This document shows, piece by piece, positions 1 to 13,230 of a stretch of DNA of 64,000 nucleotides. Both the position numbers and the translations under genes were made by a program. The stretch is from Akebia trifoliata. Lineage: Eukaryota; Streptophyta; Magnoliopsida; Ranunculales; Lardizabalaceae. The stretch covers positions 1 to 64,000 of the forward strand of contig JADQWC010000526.1 of NCBI GenBank assembly GCA_017979445.1, in the 5' to 3' direction. Each line of letters starts with the position of its first letter. The first letter of the stretch is position 1. Below the pieces are notes generated by a model. The model did no database searches. It was not told the origin of the DNA and saw only the letters and a list, made by a program, of their open reading frames with translations.

Positions 1-454
1 CAATCCAACACTTTATCTGATTAGATCTTTATCAATGTTTTAAGAACTGAGCTCATGATTGAATCAAATATTTATGAAATTGGTTGGAACACAGTAGGAT
101 CCTAGATTAATTTGATTGGACTCATGTATGTTTATTTATAAACCTAAAAGCATCTCTACATTTTTCCTAAAATACTTTTATTTACATTCATAAAATATTA
201 ATACTTACAAAGTCGATGGTTCAATATTCAGTTACAAAATTCATCTGAACCTAGTAAACCAAATCCAAATCCAAATCCAAATCCAAATCCTTAATCCAAG
301 TCCATATCTATATCCAAGATCGAATATGATTGTTCGTGATATGATCCAATCCATTAACAATGATTGATTATTTAGTAAACTAAGAAGCTGACGATCATAA
401 TGATTGGTGATGATTCCAGAATCATGAATTTGAAATCTACCTACAAACTTGTTG
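1..454. other. Intergenic, AT-rich, no gene seen
   Basis: No open frame resembles a known protein here. The only clear structure is a short hexanucleotide repeat at 261-290. The LINE remnant begins near 455. Confidence 0.6.
261..290. repeat. (AAATCC)5 microsatellite
   Basis: Five head-to-tail copies of AAATCC, followed by degenerate related hexamers (ttaatccaag, tccatatc). Likely slippage product; no function inferred. Confidence 0.85.
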
Positions 455-3295
455 AAGGCGTGGGATAAAGAGGTTTTGGGGAGAATTTATGTGAAAAAAG
501 GAGATCTTGAAAGACATTGAAACTTTGGACAAGGAGGAAGAAGAGAGGAATTTGAACATGAAAGAAAGAGGTAAAAGAATGGAATTGAAACTGGAATTTT
601 AAAGAGTGACGTTAATGGAGGAAATTAGTTAGAAGCAAAAATCGAGAATTAAATGATTGAAAAAATGAGATAATAGCACCAATTTTTTTCACAAAATAGC
701 CAACTTCCACAGAAAAAGTAATCAACTTAATAAACTATCCATTAAGGGCATCATGGTAAAAGGAGAAGAGGAAATTAGGGAAGGTGTGGTGGGCTATTAT
801 AAAGACCTCTATAGGGAAAAGGAATCCATAAGATTACGTTTGGATAATCTAGAGTTCAAGTCGTTAAACCACGATGAAAGAACGTGACAAGAAAGAAAAA
901 TTAGGGAGGGGGAGGTTAGATCAGTATTCTTTTCGATGAGTAGGGATAAGGCTTTAAGGTTGGATGGATTTACTATGGAATTCTTTAAGTATAGTTGGGA
1001 CATCGTCTCGAATGATTTCATAAAAGTCATTAAGGAGCTGCAAGAGAAAAAATGTCTTAACTACAGCCTTAATAACACCTTTGTGGCCATGATCCCCAAG
1101 AGTGTCAAGGTAGATAAGTTAGGAGATTTCAGATCTATTAAATTGATGAGTTTAATGTACAAAATTATATCCAAGGTACTAGCTTCGTGATTGAAAGTAG
1201 TTATTCCTAAATTTATCGACGATGAGAAAGAGACCTTCACTAGGGGAAGACAAATTTTAGATGGAGTGTTGATGGCCAACGAGTGTCTTGATTCGATGAT
1301 TAAGGACAAGAAAGAGGAGATGATTGAAAAAATATACTTATGATCATGTGAATTAGGACTTCTTGGAATATATGATGGGGATGATGGGTTTTGGAGTGAA
1401 GTGGATTAGTTGGATTATGAAATGCATTTCTACGGTATTTTATTCGATTTTAGTCAATAAGAGTTTGACCGACTTTTTTAGAGGCTCGAGAAAGTTGAGG
1501 CAAGATGATCCTTTATCTCCATTCTTGTTTCTTGTAATTGCAAAGGCCTTGGGTAAATTATTTAGAAGAGCGGTTGATGTAAAGAAGTTATCGGGATTTA
1601 TGGTGAACAACGACGAACCCCTAATCTCCCACTTACAATTTGTAAAGGATACCTTTGTATTTTTGGACCACTCGAGGGATCAAGTGAGAGTGATTCAAGT
1701 TTTATTGTGTTGTTTTGAGGTAATTTCAGGATTACATATCAAGTTGTATAAGAGTAAACTTTTTGGGGTAGGTGATTTGAATGATATTCAATTGATGGTT
1801 ACTACCTTGGGTTATGGGCACGATACTTTACCCATGTCTTATTTGGATTTACTCTTGGGAGTCCCTTACAATAGCAACAAAATTTGAGAATATGTAATTG
1901 AGAGATTAAAGAATAAGTTGAGCATATGAAAGATCAAATATTTATCTAAAGGGAGAAAAATAACCTTAATCAAAAGCACCTTGATAAGTATCTCGATATA
2001 CTTCATTTCCTTGTTTTCGTTTCCTAAGTTCGTGGAAATAAGATTGAAAAGACTTATGGGAATTTTTTTGTAAAATGATAAGAATAATAGGAGGAAGTAT
2101 CACTTGATCAGATAGAAGTTGATTTGCATGTCCAAAAAGAATGGGGGTTGGGGATAAGGGATTTTAGACTGGTTAATATAACGTTTTTAAGAAAGTGGTT
2201 TTAGAGATTTGGCGAAAAGAGGGAAAGTCTGTGGAGAAGGGTCATTATGGTTAAGTATGGGGAGAAGATGTTAGATTGGTATAACAGTGTGGCTAAAGGC
2301 TCATAAGGGTGTAGTATGTGGAAGGGGATTCTTAAGGTGGTTGAAGACTTTGATAGAGAGATTAGATTCAGAACAGGCATAAGGGACCAAATCAGATTCT
2401 GGAAAGATAGTTGATATGACATATTGTCTCTGATAACTCAATTTCTATCCTTTTACATTTGTTCTTCAAAAGAGAACTGTTTGATTCAATAGTGTTTGAT
2501 CCGCAATAGCTCTACTTTTACTTGGATTTGGGGTTTAAGAGAAACTTTAATGATTGGGAGCTAACAGAGATGACATCTTTTCTTAATCTCTTGAATTATT
2601 TACGTTTCAACGAAAATGAACAAGATAGGTGGGAATGGACAAAGGCGAAGGATTTAAGATTCTCTGTTCGTTGTTTTCATAAGTCAATTATCCCTTTTGC
2701 TGAACAATTCTTCTCGAAGTCTATTATTTGGTTTAAGTTAGTTCCTTCTAACGATGGACAATTTGATTTCCTGGGGTTGGATCACTCGTAATTTTACCCC
2801 ATTTGTTCGAGGGATGGGGAATCTATTGACTATATCTTAATTCATTGCTCTTTTTCTCACGATATTTTGTCCATTTTCCTTGGGCTTTTTTGGAATAATT
2901 GGGTGTTATCTCGAAAATTCTTCTTGTTTTTATAAGGGTAGGTTAATAACGTTTTCTCCTTCAGAAAAAGATATCTTTGGGCTATGTTTCCCTCAACTAT
3001 TACTTGGGGGTTGTAGAATGAGAGAAACAGCAGGATGTTCAAAAATAAGGCGAGAAGCTTTCATGATATTTTTTTTAAAGATCTTGGATTTTATCTACCT
3101 TTGGTCAAAATTGAACAAAGAGTTTGCGTGAATTATCTTCGATGACTTAGTTTTTAGATGAAATTCCTTTTGTAATCATTAATGTTTCGATTTTCTTTTG
3201 GCTCGTTTCGCTTTTTTCTTTGAGGGATTATCTCAACCTTCTCTTTTTGTATTTTGGTTCTCATTATTTCATCATTATATTTTAAACTTAGAAAA
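455..3295 (+). mobile_element. Decayed LINE (L1-type) ORF2 remnant
   Basis: Broken frames on the plus strand spell the pre-RT linker (about 455-560, WDKEVLG-like), the reverse transcriptase (936-1887) and a C-terminal zf-RVT-like region (2522-2940, with LIHCSFS). The order matches plant L1-type LINE ORF2. The endonuclease domain is absent, so the copy is 5' truncated. Many stops and frameshifts separate the blocks (for example the stop after KVLAS at 1188-1190), so it cannot be active. The 3' edge near 3295 is an estimate based on the AT-rich tail; I did not find target-site duplications. Family assignment is firm, boundaries are not. Confidence 0.8.
936..1887 (+). pseudogene. LINE reverse transcriptase domain, inactive
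   Basis: The first block reads DKALRLDGFTMEFFKYSWDI, matching the DKAPGPDGFT finger motif of plant LINE RTs, then FVAMIPK and DFRSIKLMSLMYKIISKVLA. A second block (1363-1887) has the DDPLSPFLF palm motif and, where the catalytic [F/Y]ADD should be, FVKDTF: the key aspartates are degraded (ADD to VKD). Stops and a frame change lie between the blocks. Seen directly: the motifs and breaks. Inferred: loss of polymerase activity. Confidence 0.8.
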
Positions 3296-4542
3296 ATATA
3301 TATTTATAAAGAAAGCTTTTTAAGATCAAGTGCCTAAGTTTTTTAAACATTCATTACAAGTGGACCCAAAAAACGATTACCAAGTGGCATGCAAACAAGC
3401 TATAGAGTTTGGTTAACTCAACTCCTTGGAACACCAAAAATCTGCATCCGACATTTATATGTGACGCACCAAAGGTCATGTAAAGTCTTGGTTAGTTGGT
3501 CCACTAGAAGAAGACTTAAATCTATCTGATTGGTAAAAAGTGAACTTTAGATCTACCTGATTGGTGGCTCACATCTTAATATGTGTGCCGTGTGAAATAG
3601 GGCAGAAGACCGTTATTAAAGATTTCTACTTAAATATTTGTATTACAGGTTTCTTCACCAAACATTCCACTTGTGTAGGAATCTTGGAGAGATTCGATCA
3701 GCAGATGACGTGGTCTACCAAGTCATCTCGGATAAATTTTTCAATATGTTTGAGACGACTCGTTTAAAAAATCAAAAAATTGAATGTGAGACCTAAATCT
3801 TGATCAAAAAAGTGATTTTGTGAGTTGGTCTCTTTCAATTTCAATACCGAGTTAACTCGGATGATACGTCTCAGTCTCAGACGAGTTTTAAAATCATAGG
3901 TCAACCTACCCAATCATTACGGTTCTGTTGATGCTGTTTTGTCCATTGGATTTCGATGATCATAAGATCATAAATTAAAGGAAAAATAAGGTCAAACTAT
4001 TTGTTGGCTGGTAGGCGCGAATGCATTTCACCAAACAAAAGTTGACCTAAATTCATTTATGGATTGTTTTGTTCATGAATCATAATAGTGTCTTCTTGAG
4101 GAGTACGTTCTTCTTGCATATACATCATTGATGTTTGAGAGGATGAGAATCTCGAGAAGCACTATATAATGGGATCTTAAAGAGGACTTGTCCTCAAAGG
4201 CATTTGATATTTTGATTCCGACTGATATATTTCTGATTTTAAATAATCAAAATCAGATTATAGGGATTCCAAAATATATACTTTTATAATTCAAAAAATT
4301 TATTAACTTGAATTTGTCAATTTACATCTATAATACTCACCCTTCTCTTATCAAGTTTAAATGTAATGGTGGAGGCATCTCTAGGATTCAAAATTTGGTA
4401 TCGAACCACATATAAAATCCGCCTTCTCTCGTTATAATCGTAAAGAAAATTATGTTTTTTTTTTTTACATAAAACATCATTTATTTAATTGTCAAAAAAA
4501 AAAAAAGTCCCGTCACCATGAAAAATTAAAAACTAAAACTAT

Positions 4543-4573
<31 letters not shown>

Positions 4574-5334
4574 AAATCTCAATAAACAGGTTTTCTCACA
4601 TTTTATATTGTAATCAACTTCCGATTCTGAATCTGATTACTTTCAAGAAAATGAGTCTTCTCATCTATTATTACGGTGGACTTTTGATATTAATTATGAT
4701 AGAATTACTTTTATGGTCCAAACAGGACTTAACATTGAAATCTAGAATAAAATTGTGGGCAAGTATCAAATCCAAGAATCCAACAAAAACTCACTGAGAG
4801 TCTAGTATTATTTTTGGGTTTTATTTTTAATAAAATCCCTTGATTGATAAATGATCATAAAGATGAATAAAAAAAAAATATTTTCGACTAGATATAAGAT
4901 AAAAGATTATAAATCTCAAAAACACATTAAAAACTACAAATCCAAATAATTAAAAAAAGGTCCAAACAGGCCCACATGATCTTAAACTATCCCCACCTCC
5001 ACCAAAAAAAAGAAAGAAAAAAAGAAAAGGTAAGGAAAACTGAATTTTCTTGATAGTGCAATGTGGTGTGATGCCCGACAAAGCACTTGAATACATGACT
5101 TTGAATCTCAAATTAGTTAGTAAACACGAATGATAGAGTGTTTGACACTTCAACATAGAAAGAATTGTCAATATCTTAACAGTAGCATTCACCATCTTTA
5201 TGGCTACTTTTCTACACAATTCCAAGTCTCCACATTTGCTATGTCCCACATTTGCCCAATTTGGCCTACTTATGTCTGGATGTTTTGACCAACCCATTAA
5301 ACGATCTATATAAACTTTAAAAGAGAACCTCTTT
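3296..5334. other. Intergenic, no gene recognised
   Basis: Low-complexity A/T runs (4450-4570 includes a long poly-A) and short orphan frames with no recognisable domain. A short motif CGAGTTTTAAAA(C/T)CAT occurs near 3880 and recurs in related form near 5950 and 19340, suggesting a dispersed repeat family. Confidence 0.5.
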
Positions 5335-5543
5335 TGGGCAAGATGGCCACGACCACATCTAAGTAAGTGGAGGTCTTGGGTTCGAATCGCTCCTTAGGGG
5401 CTACTCTCAATGATTTATCAACAAAAATTACATGGTATGTGTGGCCATATAGGGGGAAGGGGGACTGCACGTGCTCGAAGGATTAATTGGGTGCTTTATG
5501 TGGCTCAAATAACTCAATTTAAAAAAATAATAATAATAATCTA
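5335..5543 (+). mobile_element. tRNA-derived SINE-like element
   Basis: A pol III B-box-like sequence (GGTTCGAATCG, 5379-5389) sits about 35 bp after a degenerate A-box-like stretch (TGGCCACGACC, 5344-5354), as in a tRNA head. The unit ends in A-rich sequence with (AAT)n at 5518-5541, a usual SINE tail. It does not fold as a full tRNA by eye (no convincing acceptor stem), so a SINE is more likely than a tRNA gene. Boundaries are approximate. Confidence 0.55.
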
Positions 5544-6900
5544 AAAACAAATTGATTGGTGATTTCTGATCATGGTTATAAATCTTGTCCAAGAATGAGA
5601 TGACTTGCTTGAGTCGTCTTGGTCTCGTTCCACAACGATATGGATATATACTGTGTTTCAACATTCATCATCTCGCGAGATAAACGAGATGTCTCAAACG
5701 ATATTTTAAAACTCTTAGATGAATCGGTAAAACCTTGGCCAAGTCAACTGGAATTTTGTACATTTTGATTAAAATAATTATTTTGTTTGGAATGTAAATA
5801 TTTATTATATAAATAAAATATGATTTTATCACTAAACATTTTTTAATATATTTTATTTTATTAAAAAGATTATAATTATTTTAATTTAAATATGTAAATC
5901 AATTGATATAAACCAAGTTAAATGAATTATCTTGTCTAAGACGAGTTGAATCATCCGAGACTAGGAATCAAACCTAGTTTTGAAACCATGTTTCTGATCA
6001 ATGGAGTGAAGAATAGTCTCCATGGGCCTGGTCCTACCCACACAATTGTTCAAAAAGCCTATCATTAAAAAAAAATAATGCATAAAAGAGATAAGCCCAA
6101 GCTCTTGTTTGCAAAATTTGATATCTGAATATTGGGTTTCATAATTTACTAATAATTCTTTCTCTGCCTTTTATAAATCAAAAGGTAATCTCTCACATTT
6201 TGTAAGGGAATAATTTAGAAAAATTGTATACCTAAGGTTTATGTCACAAATACCACTCCCAAAAGCCATATTTTCAAAATTGCTGCTATGATACGATTGT
6301 AAGAGAGCCCATTTGGATACACACAAAAGCAAGTTTTTAACTTTTAAAAGTAAAAATGTTATAAAGTCGATCTCTTTTGATTCATTTTAGAAAATTATTT
6401 TTAAAAAGTAAAAAATCCTTCTTTTTTTAAAAAGTAAAAACAAACCATTTTCTTCTTTCTAAAAATTACTTTCTTTCAAAATCAATTTTTTCCTAACTAC
6501 TTTTTACTTTCTATCCATACGGGTTCTAAATAGGCAAAACTTGTTTGATGAACTATTATTAGATGTGATACAATTGTTTAATTTATTTTATTTATTTATT
6601 GGGAACTAGGCAAAGGCCAGTTTTTGATGCCAGACAATTAAGTTTTCATGAGCAAAAATATTTTTTTAGTAAAATTATTAGATAATTCATTTAAAGGATA
6701 GGAGTTGCTAACTTGTAATCTAATCATAAAGGATTTCCACAGCTTTACGTAGAGGTGGAGCCAAGATTTTGCCCACGTGAAGACAACTAAGAATGAGAAT
6801 TTTTTTGTGGGGACAACTAAAAGTGAATTTTTCTTTTTTTATTATTATTATTTTTTATATATTTTTTTTTGGGAAGGGGTGGGGGGTGGGGGAATAGAGA

Positions 6901-7060
6901 CAGATTATTTTATTAATCGCTATCATCTGTCGCAATAACTCATAAATTCTTTTAGACTTTGAAAATTCTTATGAGGGCAATAGAAACAGATTATTTTATT
7001 CATCGTTGTCATCTATTACAATAACTCATAAATCCTTTTAGACTTTGAAAATTCTTGTGG
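6901..7060. repeat. Two-copy 86-bp tandem repeat
   Basis: The block starting CAGATTATTTTATT at 6901 recurs at 6987 with a few substitutions; both copies contain TTTTAGACTTTGAAAATTCTT. A simple local duplication. Confidence 0.8.
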
Positions 7061-7933
7061 GACAAGTGCCCCCATTGTAATCCGCCCGACTTTACCAGTC
7101 TTTCAGTTGTATTATACATAATTACCCCTTCATAAACACATCTTTCCAGCCAAGGAATTAGAATTCTCTCTCTTGTTTCATGAACTAAATGGTTCATTTC
7201 ATGTCAACAAAGAAGTTTTTTTTCTCTCAACAATAACTTTATCATTCAACCTTCATGAACAATAATATTTCTATTAGGAGCAGTTTAGAACTATATCCAA
7301 CTTTTTTCTTTAATCTCCTACAAGCAACATTCAAACTATTTTATGTTAAAGAGAAATTTACATTAGTCTTCCCATCAATGGTGGTTGCAAGTAGGAGTGT
7401 CAATGGACCAGTCCAGATTGGATCGAATTGGACTTGGAACTGATTCCATATGAATAGACATCGTCGGATCCAAGTTTTTAACTAGATCTCAATATTAGGA
7501 TCCATATCCGACCAAATTGTACCAAATCAGTCTTGGAACGTATCAAATCCAATTTGAGATACAAAATATAAATAAACTTGATATATCTATCGCTTATAAT
7601 TAAGGAAGATAGAATTTGTATCATATTTTATCAAACCGGGGCCCTATCAGATTAGAACACGATTGATTTAACAAAATTGGATCATTATCAGAACTCAAAT
7701 CCTCCATCTTGATTCGATGATATTGGGTCAGAATTTATTGAATTTTGGATCTTATCCAATCCATCGAAAGCCCTAGTTGCAAGCAACCTAGAAACAAAAC
7801 ACAATTGGACACCATGGAAATAGAGCATCATATATAAATATGAGTGAGTTTTTGGAGACTCGCATTTTGGTTTTGGAGACCCCATATTTCAATTGGTCCA
7901 CGTGTATTAATAGAAGGGCATCCTAAATTTACA

Positions 7934-8040
7934 AAAATCAAGGTCTTCCTATGAGAGGTTAATGTAAGATTGAAAAAGATAATATTTTGGGTAGAAAATC
8001 AAGGTCTTCCTATGAGAGGTTAATGTAAGATTGCAAAAGA
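7934..8040. repeat. Two-copy 61-bp tandem repeat
   Basis: AAAATCAAGGTCTTCCTATG starts at 7934 and again at 7995. The following GAGAGGTTAATGTAAGATTG is also shared, indicating a recent local duplication. Confidence 0.85.
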
Positions 8041-8801
8041 TGGGTTGCATAGAGTAAAAATAATCTACTTAGGGGTTGAAGAGCTTGAAAATGATTGATT
8101 TTTGAGAGAGAAAGTAAAGGTTTTGGGCTAGAGGTTGAAGATGAGGGCATTTAGATGATTTTGTATAAATCTATTAGACATCGACATCAAGAAGGCATCA
8201 TCAGTTTGAAAACAATAGGGACATCTCAAATATTTATCAAAATGTGGAGGGTTATGCCTAAGTTACTCCTTCTGCTTTACATACGTCAACGCTTGTCAAT
8301 CAAGGTCATAGTCCTAATGATAAACCTCGAAGAATGTATGAGGTGATCATTGTTTTTTTATTATTATTTTTTTAATTCCTTGTTTAATTGTTCTTATTTA
8401 AGGTATATTCACGAAATATTTATACGGATATTCTATATAATTTATTTTGGATAATATATTCTAGTGGAGAGATTGATTTTGAAAGAGTCCCACTTATCCA
8501 AATGCTTGTAATATATGCCATGAAATGTCTCCTAAGAAAGAAACTCTCTCCCTTTCCCTTTTTTTTTTCCTTTAAATTTTTGTTGGTTGTGGAGATATTC
8601 GATTAGCATGACAAGAATAATTAATTACTTGTACCATCAAATTGTCCAAGGCGCTTGAGTTGATTGATCGAAAGAATCTATATGTGTGGAAGTCTTGCTT
8701 ATATATGCATCTTTAGATTTGATTTGACAATTGCTTTTCACCTAGCTTCTCATGGTTTTAACTTACTGAAAAAATCTCGTAAAGGAATGTAAAAATCACC
8801 A

Positions 8802-8958
8802 GGGGTTAGCTGAGTTGGTAAGGTTGATTGAGTTTGCTCCTAGATCATGTCTTCGGAACTCTATATGCCATTTCACCAAAAGGTGGCTATTTGATGTTGT
8901 ACATGTGTCGGGTGGGATAGCACATGCGGCCTGTCAAAGTAAAAAAAAATAAAAAAAT
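8802..8958 (+). mobile_element. tRNA-derived SINE-like element
   Basis: A good pol III A box (TAGCTGAGTTGG, 8817-8828) is followed about 32 bp later by a degenerate B box (TCTTCGGAACT, near 8860). The unit ends in an A-rich tail at 8941-8958. Layout and length fit a plant SINE; it lacks a full tRNA fold. Confidence 0.55.
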
Positions 8959-11028
8959 TACTGAAGAAATAGGTAAGGCCCTTCATACAGGATTCGAATT
9001 TATAAATTAACATCGAACCCAATTAAAAATGAATATTTGTTGGATCTTAAACATTAAATTGAGTGGTTCAGATCATGTGTTAGGTATTCACTTAAGATAA
9101 AAGTGCCTCAACAACCATTTGGTGCCATAAAGGCTTGCATTGAATCCCTTATAAATTAAAATAAGTGAATAAATAACTTGATCATGAATATGTCACCTGA
9201 CCTACATCTATAGTTAGTAATAGATACTACAACAACCATTCCATTGTTTATGAATTTGTGATCTCATGGTCTCCTAAATGCTTTAAAAAAAAGAAGTAAT
9301 GTTGACATACCCTGGGGTTTTGATGAATATTTTAAGTACCCTCTTATTTTTTCAAACTAATGACACACCCCATGACCATGGTTTCAATCTCTTGTCAGAA
9401 GTCCTCAACCCACCTCTTCAAAACTCTTCAATCTTTAGAATAAAGCTCTTGATCTTTTCTCTTTAACCTGGCCATGGTTTATTTGGTAAAGTGTTCTTAA
9501 TTTTTTTATTTATTTTTTTCTCATACTTCAAAGTCGGATTAAAAGAGAGAGTAACTAATCAAATCACGCAAACAACAATTGGTGATCTTGTCAATAGGTT
9601 GAAGATGGGTATTTTTGATCATTTTATATTGTTCTCTTGTAGAAGACCATCTTCAAAGGGGCATTGTCATCAGTTAGAAAATAACAAGGTATCTTAAATA
9701 ATTACCAAAACCTGAAGGGTTGACTACTACATAGGGTCCCATTTTCTCAGGTTATTTTCGCGAAATCCAAAAACAGTTGAAACACTTGTACAAATTACAC
9801 CTGTGAAATACTACGAATGTCTCTGAAAAAATATAAGAAAGAAGAAATATTTCAAAAAAGAATACATAGATATGGAGAAAAAACTATTGAACCTGTCATA
9901 TTTTTTAGTATTTATAAAAAGGTATCATATCTACAATTTCATAATTATCTATTTCATCAAAATAGTTATATTCTAAGAGAAATTATTAAAAAAAATCTCA
10001 AAAAAAAAAAAAAAAATTTAATTAGTAAAAAAAATCAAATAAGGGCCGAAAAAGGTTCATGTTTATAATTTTTTTTAAAATCTGAATTTTTTACAAATTA
10101 TTATTATTATTATTATTTTTTTAATAATTTCCCCTATATTCTATACCATCACATTTGCTTATTTACTTATTTGTCCTTCACGTGACCCTACATTCTACTT
10201 GTTTGTTATGTAAGAAAATTTTCATGACACCACATGTCATTCAAAAAATGATCGGATGTAAATCACAAAACTGCTAGAGCATCTTTATGAAAAAAAATTC
10301 AAAATTTAAATTTGAGATTCTATCCTCTTTAACCTTCAAATCTTAAGAATAAGATGGGATTTTTGAGAAATAAAATAGGATGAGTTTTTTATATTGATTT
10401 TTCTCCACCTAAATCCATTTAAGATACACTTTTTTTTTGCTTTTGTTAATCTTGATTTTCAAATTAAATTCTATCTCCTTCAAACTTCAACAACAAGATG
10501 GATGGATTTTTACATTGATTTTTCTCCCCCCAAGCCCAATAATATTTTTACTTATTTTTTATTATATCTAGTTGCACCACTCTCTCTCTCTCTCTCTTTC
10601 TCACACTCTCTCTCTCTCTTTCTTTTGTTGAATGATGAAGAATAAGATTTCTCTTTTTTTTTTTTTTTTTAAAGAAAAAAGGAGTTCTCTTTCTTAAAAA
10701 ATAAAAAATAAAAAAATAATAATGTAGGGATAGATTAGTTGGGAGAGCTATCACATTGAAAAGTTGGAAGTCGATGTTTGATCAATGATCATCCTATTAT
10801 TTATTATTTAAAAAAAAGTACTACTTTTATCCTTTAATTTATTTAATTTTGTTGAAGGACAAAAAAGAAGATGAAATCTCTCTCCTCTGATTTTTTTCTT
10901 AAACGAAAGAAAAAAGTGAAGTGCAATTTTGATTTTTCTTTAAGAGCGCAATCATACAAATATAGTGCAAGATGGATTTTATAAGTGATAGGATACATTG
11001 GATTCTTAGGTGGTGTGCAATTAGTGGG
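8959..11028. other. Intergenic, low-complexity
   Basis: Long A and T runs, an (ATT)n stretch near 10100 and a CT-rich microsatellite at 10580-10622. Short frames here carry no recognisable domain; the frame over the CT tract is only a translated microsatellite. Confidence 0.5.
10580..10622. repeat. (CT)n microsatellite
   Basis: Interrupted CT dinucleotide run followed by a poly-T tract at about 10650-10670. Confidence 0.85.
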
Positions 11029-11146
11029 TAAGAGATAGTCTCACATTGCCTATGTATCATGACCTTGGGTTATATATAAACATGGGGTAATCCTCACCTT
11101 ACAAGCAAATTTTGTGAGGATGAGTTAGGCCTGTGAGCTTCTATAA
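11029..11146 (+). repeat. LTR-like direct repeat, left copy
   Basis: Contains a TCTCACATTGCC-type motif, a TATA-like TATATATAAAC, then CAATCCTCACCTT-like and TGAGGATGAGTTA words. The same order recurs at 13114-13230. This arrangement is common in U3 regions of plant LTR elements. Actual LTR borders were not resolved. Confidence 0.4.
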
Positions 11147-13113
11147 ACACCCCAATTAAAAAAAAATCGATAACGAGTCTAAGGGTCCAAAATTTTAAAT
11201 TTGATCATTTTGATCAAATCAAAAGGTCCTAAGTCCCTTAAAAGTCTTGTGGATCCACAATAAGATCTTCTAAACCCACCATATTCTTAACCTTTCACCC
11301 TTCTAATCCCAAACTCGAGCATATTCTAAGCTCACCAATATTCAATCCTCTAAAATCTATTTTAACATCATCCTAAAACAAGCCTAACCCTAGTCAATGT
11401 CTTAATCTAACCTAATCCTAAGCCAATGCAACTAAACTTTAACCTAAATCTTATACCCAATTTAAATCGTCACCAAGTCAAAAACTCAATCTAATCAAAT
11501 CCCAATCCAAAATCCATACTATCATCCATACCCATACCCATGATCACCACCAATCAAGGTCCATGCAACCCTTGATCATCAAAGATGACACTTGTCACCA
11601 CCACAACACACCTCTCCAAAATCATTATACCCAATCTCATCATCATTCCTAAAAGTTATACAATCCACATCCCATGTTATAACCTAACCCCATTACATTA
11701 TCCTTAAAACACTTAATAAGTCATCTCCATACCCACCACACCTCAATCTGCTCAATCAATTCATCTAATGCACACCCACATACCTTTTTGACACATGTCT
11801 CCATCTCCTCTACCCTCCAAAAATATCAACAATCACTCATTTACATCATCATTCTTCTAATCAAAACTTATTTTTCTTAACCCCACCTAATACTCAATCT
11901 ATGTGGATTGAAGAATCCAACCCATTTGGGTCAAAAAAAGATTTATTCCCATTACCTTTCATAAGTACCCCTTTTCTTCCTCAAAATAACACATTTCCTA
12001 TGCCTACACCTCGTGCCATTATCCATTAAAATTTTATTTTTGACATTTCTAACCCCAGAAGCCATCCTCATAACCTATAAAAACATTTCTCTCCCTTTCA
12101 AAAAGCTCATGCTTGACCCCCTCTTTTTCAAGCCTCTCAATTCTCAACCTCTTTCTTACCCCTATCAATCCCTCTAAAAAAACTTTCTCAATTCACAACT
12201 CATAAACCTTACACTAAAATACCTTCACTATCATTCTCAAGTTTAAAATATAATAACAAAAAGACATATTAAGAGATCAAGAAGAAGAAAATTAAAAAAA
12301 AAAAAGCTCCAAAAATAAGATAGAGAAAGGATAAAATAATGTGAAAAATCTCACTTCTCTCTCCTCCATTTTCTCTCTTCTATCCTTCCCATTTCTCTTA
12401 TTTTATTTTTGGTTTAGAAAGTCATAAGATGCCATGAATACTTTTCCCTACTTTCGATAGATCAGACTTCGATTTGGTCGAAAGTATAGGGGTTGTAATC
12501 ATTTTCAAATAAAATCGTTTTAAACCCTTAAACACGATTTGTATGCACCCCTCTTAACTAGTTTTGAGGTTGTCGATGATTGAGCCATTCTCAACCCATG
12601 AGAATGGGTCCATAACCATTAACCAACACCTTTCAAAATTAGGTTCTTAAGGTCAGGTTTTGACAAGAATTATCTCTTTTAATGAGATGATCCTTATAAT
12701 CCGAACTAGTAACAAATCCTTCACTTTTAAGAGTATAAATTGTTGATCATTCGACCATTCTTTTTATTTAGTTTATATTATTATAAAAAATGATCAAGTT
12801 GTTAAGGTTATCGTCATTTGATGGAGAGAGGGGTGTCTAATACCTTCTTGTCTCTCTAACTGAATCCTTATTTAGATCCTAAGTGAATCAATGTCATAAT
12901 TTGTATGAGAGTCATTATGAGGTTAAAATAATATTTTTTTAAAAGAATTCATCCTGTGTTATCATTCACACCCTTTTATAAAAAGGAATGATGACGACTC
13001 TAAATCTTCGAAGAAGTGATCATCGAATTCAAAAATCATGTATCTATAATTTCTACATGATATCAAAGCAAATAACTACATAAATGTAGAAGTAGGTTAC
13101 AAATGAGAGAGAG
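11147..13113. other. Non-coding spacer between LTR-like repeats
   Basis: Pyrimidine- and CA-rich DNA (11230-12240) without coding potential. TGATATCAAAGC at 13058-13069 resembles the initiator-tRNA primer-binding site TGGTATCAGAGC of plant LTR retrotransposons and directly follows ...CTACA. The stretch could be a large non-coding retrotransposon derivative, but this is weak. Confidence 0.35.
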
Positions 13114-13230
13114 TGTAAAAGATAATCCCACATCACCTGGGTATCATAACCTGTGACTATATTTAAATATAGGGCAATCCTCACCTTCCAAGCCGGTCTT
13201 ATGAGGATGAGTTAGTCCATCCGATTCTAC
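13114..13230 (+). repeat. LTR-like direct repeat, right copy
   Basis: Diverged second copy of the motif set at 11029-11146, with AATCCCACATCACC, a TATTTAAATA TATA-like word, CAATCCTCACCTT and TGAGGATGAGTTAG in the same order and orientation. Confidence 0.4.

Larger units (their letters stand above)
5544..8801. other. Intergenic with short tandem repeats
   Basis: No gene recognised. Two local tandem duplications occur (about 6901-7060 and 7934-8040). A tract around 7390-7760 contains repeated GGATC/GGACC-rich words typical of dispersed plant repeats, but I cannot classify it. Confidence 0.5.

Noticed and set aside
809..1309. Minus-strand frames across the LINE remnant
   Set aside because: Shadows of the reverse transcriptase on the plus strand.
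5335..8958. True tRNA genes at the two pol III box sites
   Set aside because: No acceptor or anticodon stems are convincing, the boxes are partly degenerate, and A-rich tails follow; SINEs fit better.
10548..10754. Frames over CT and poly-A tracts
   Set aside because: Low-complexity translation only (runs of R/E, K or S/L).
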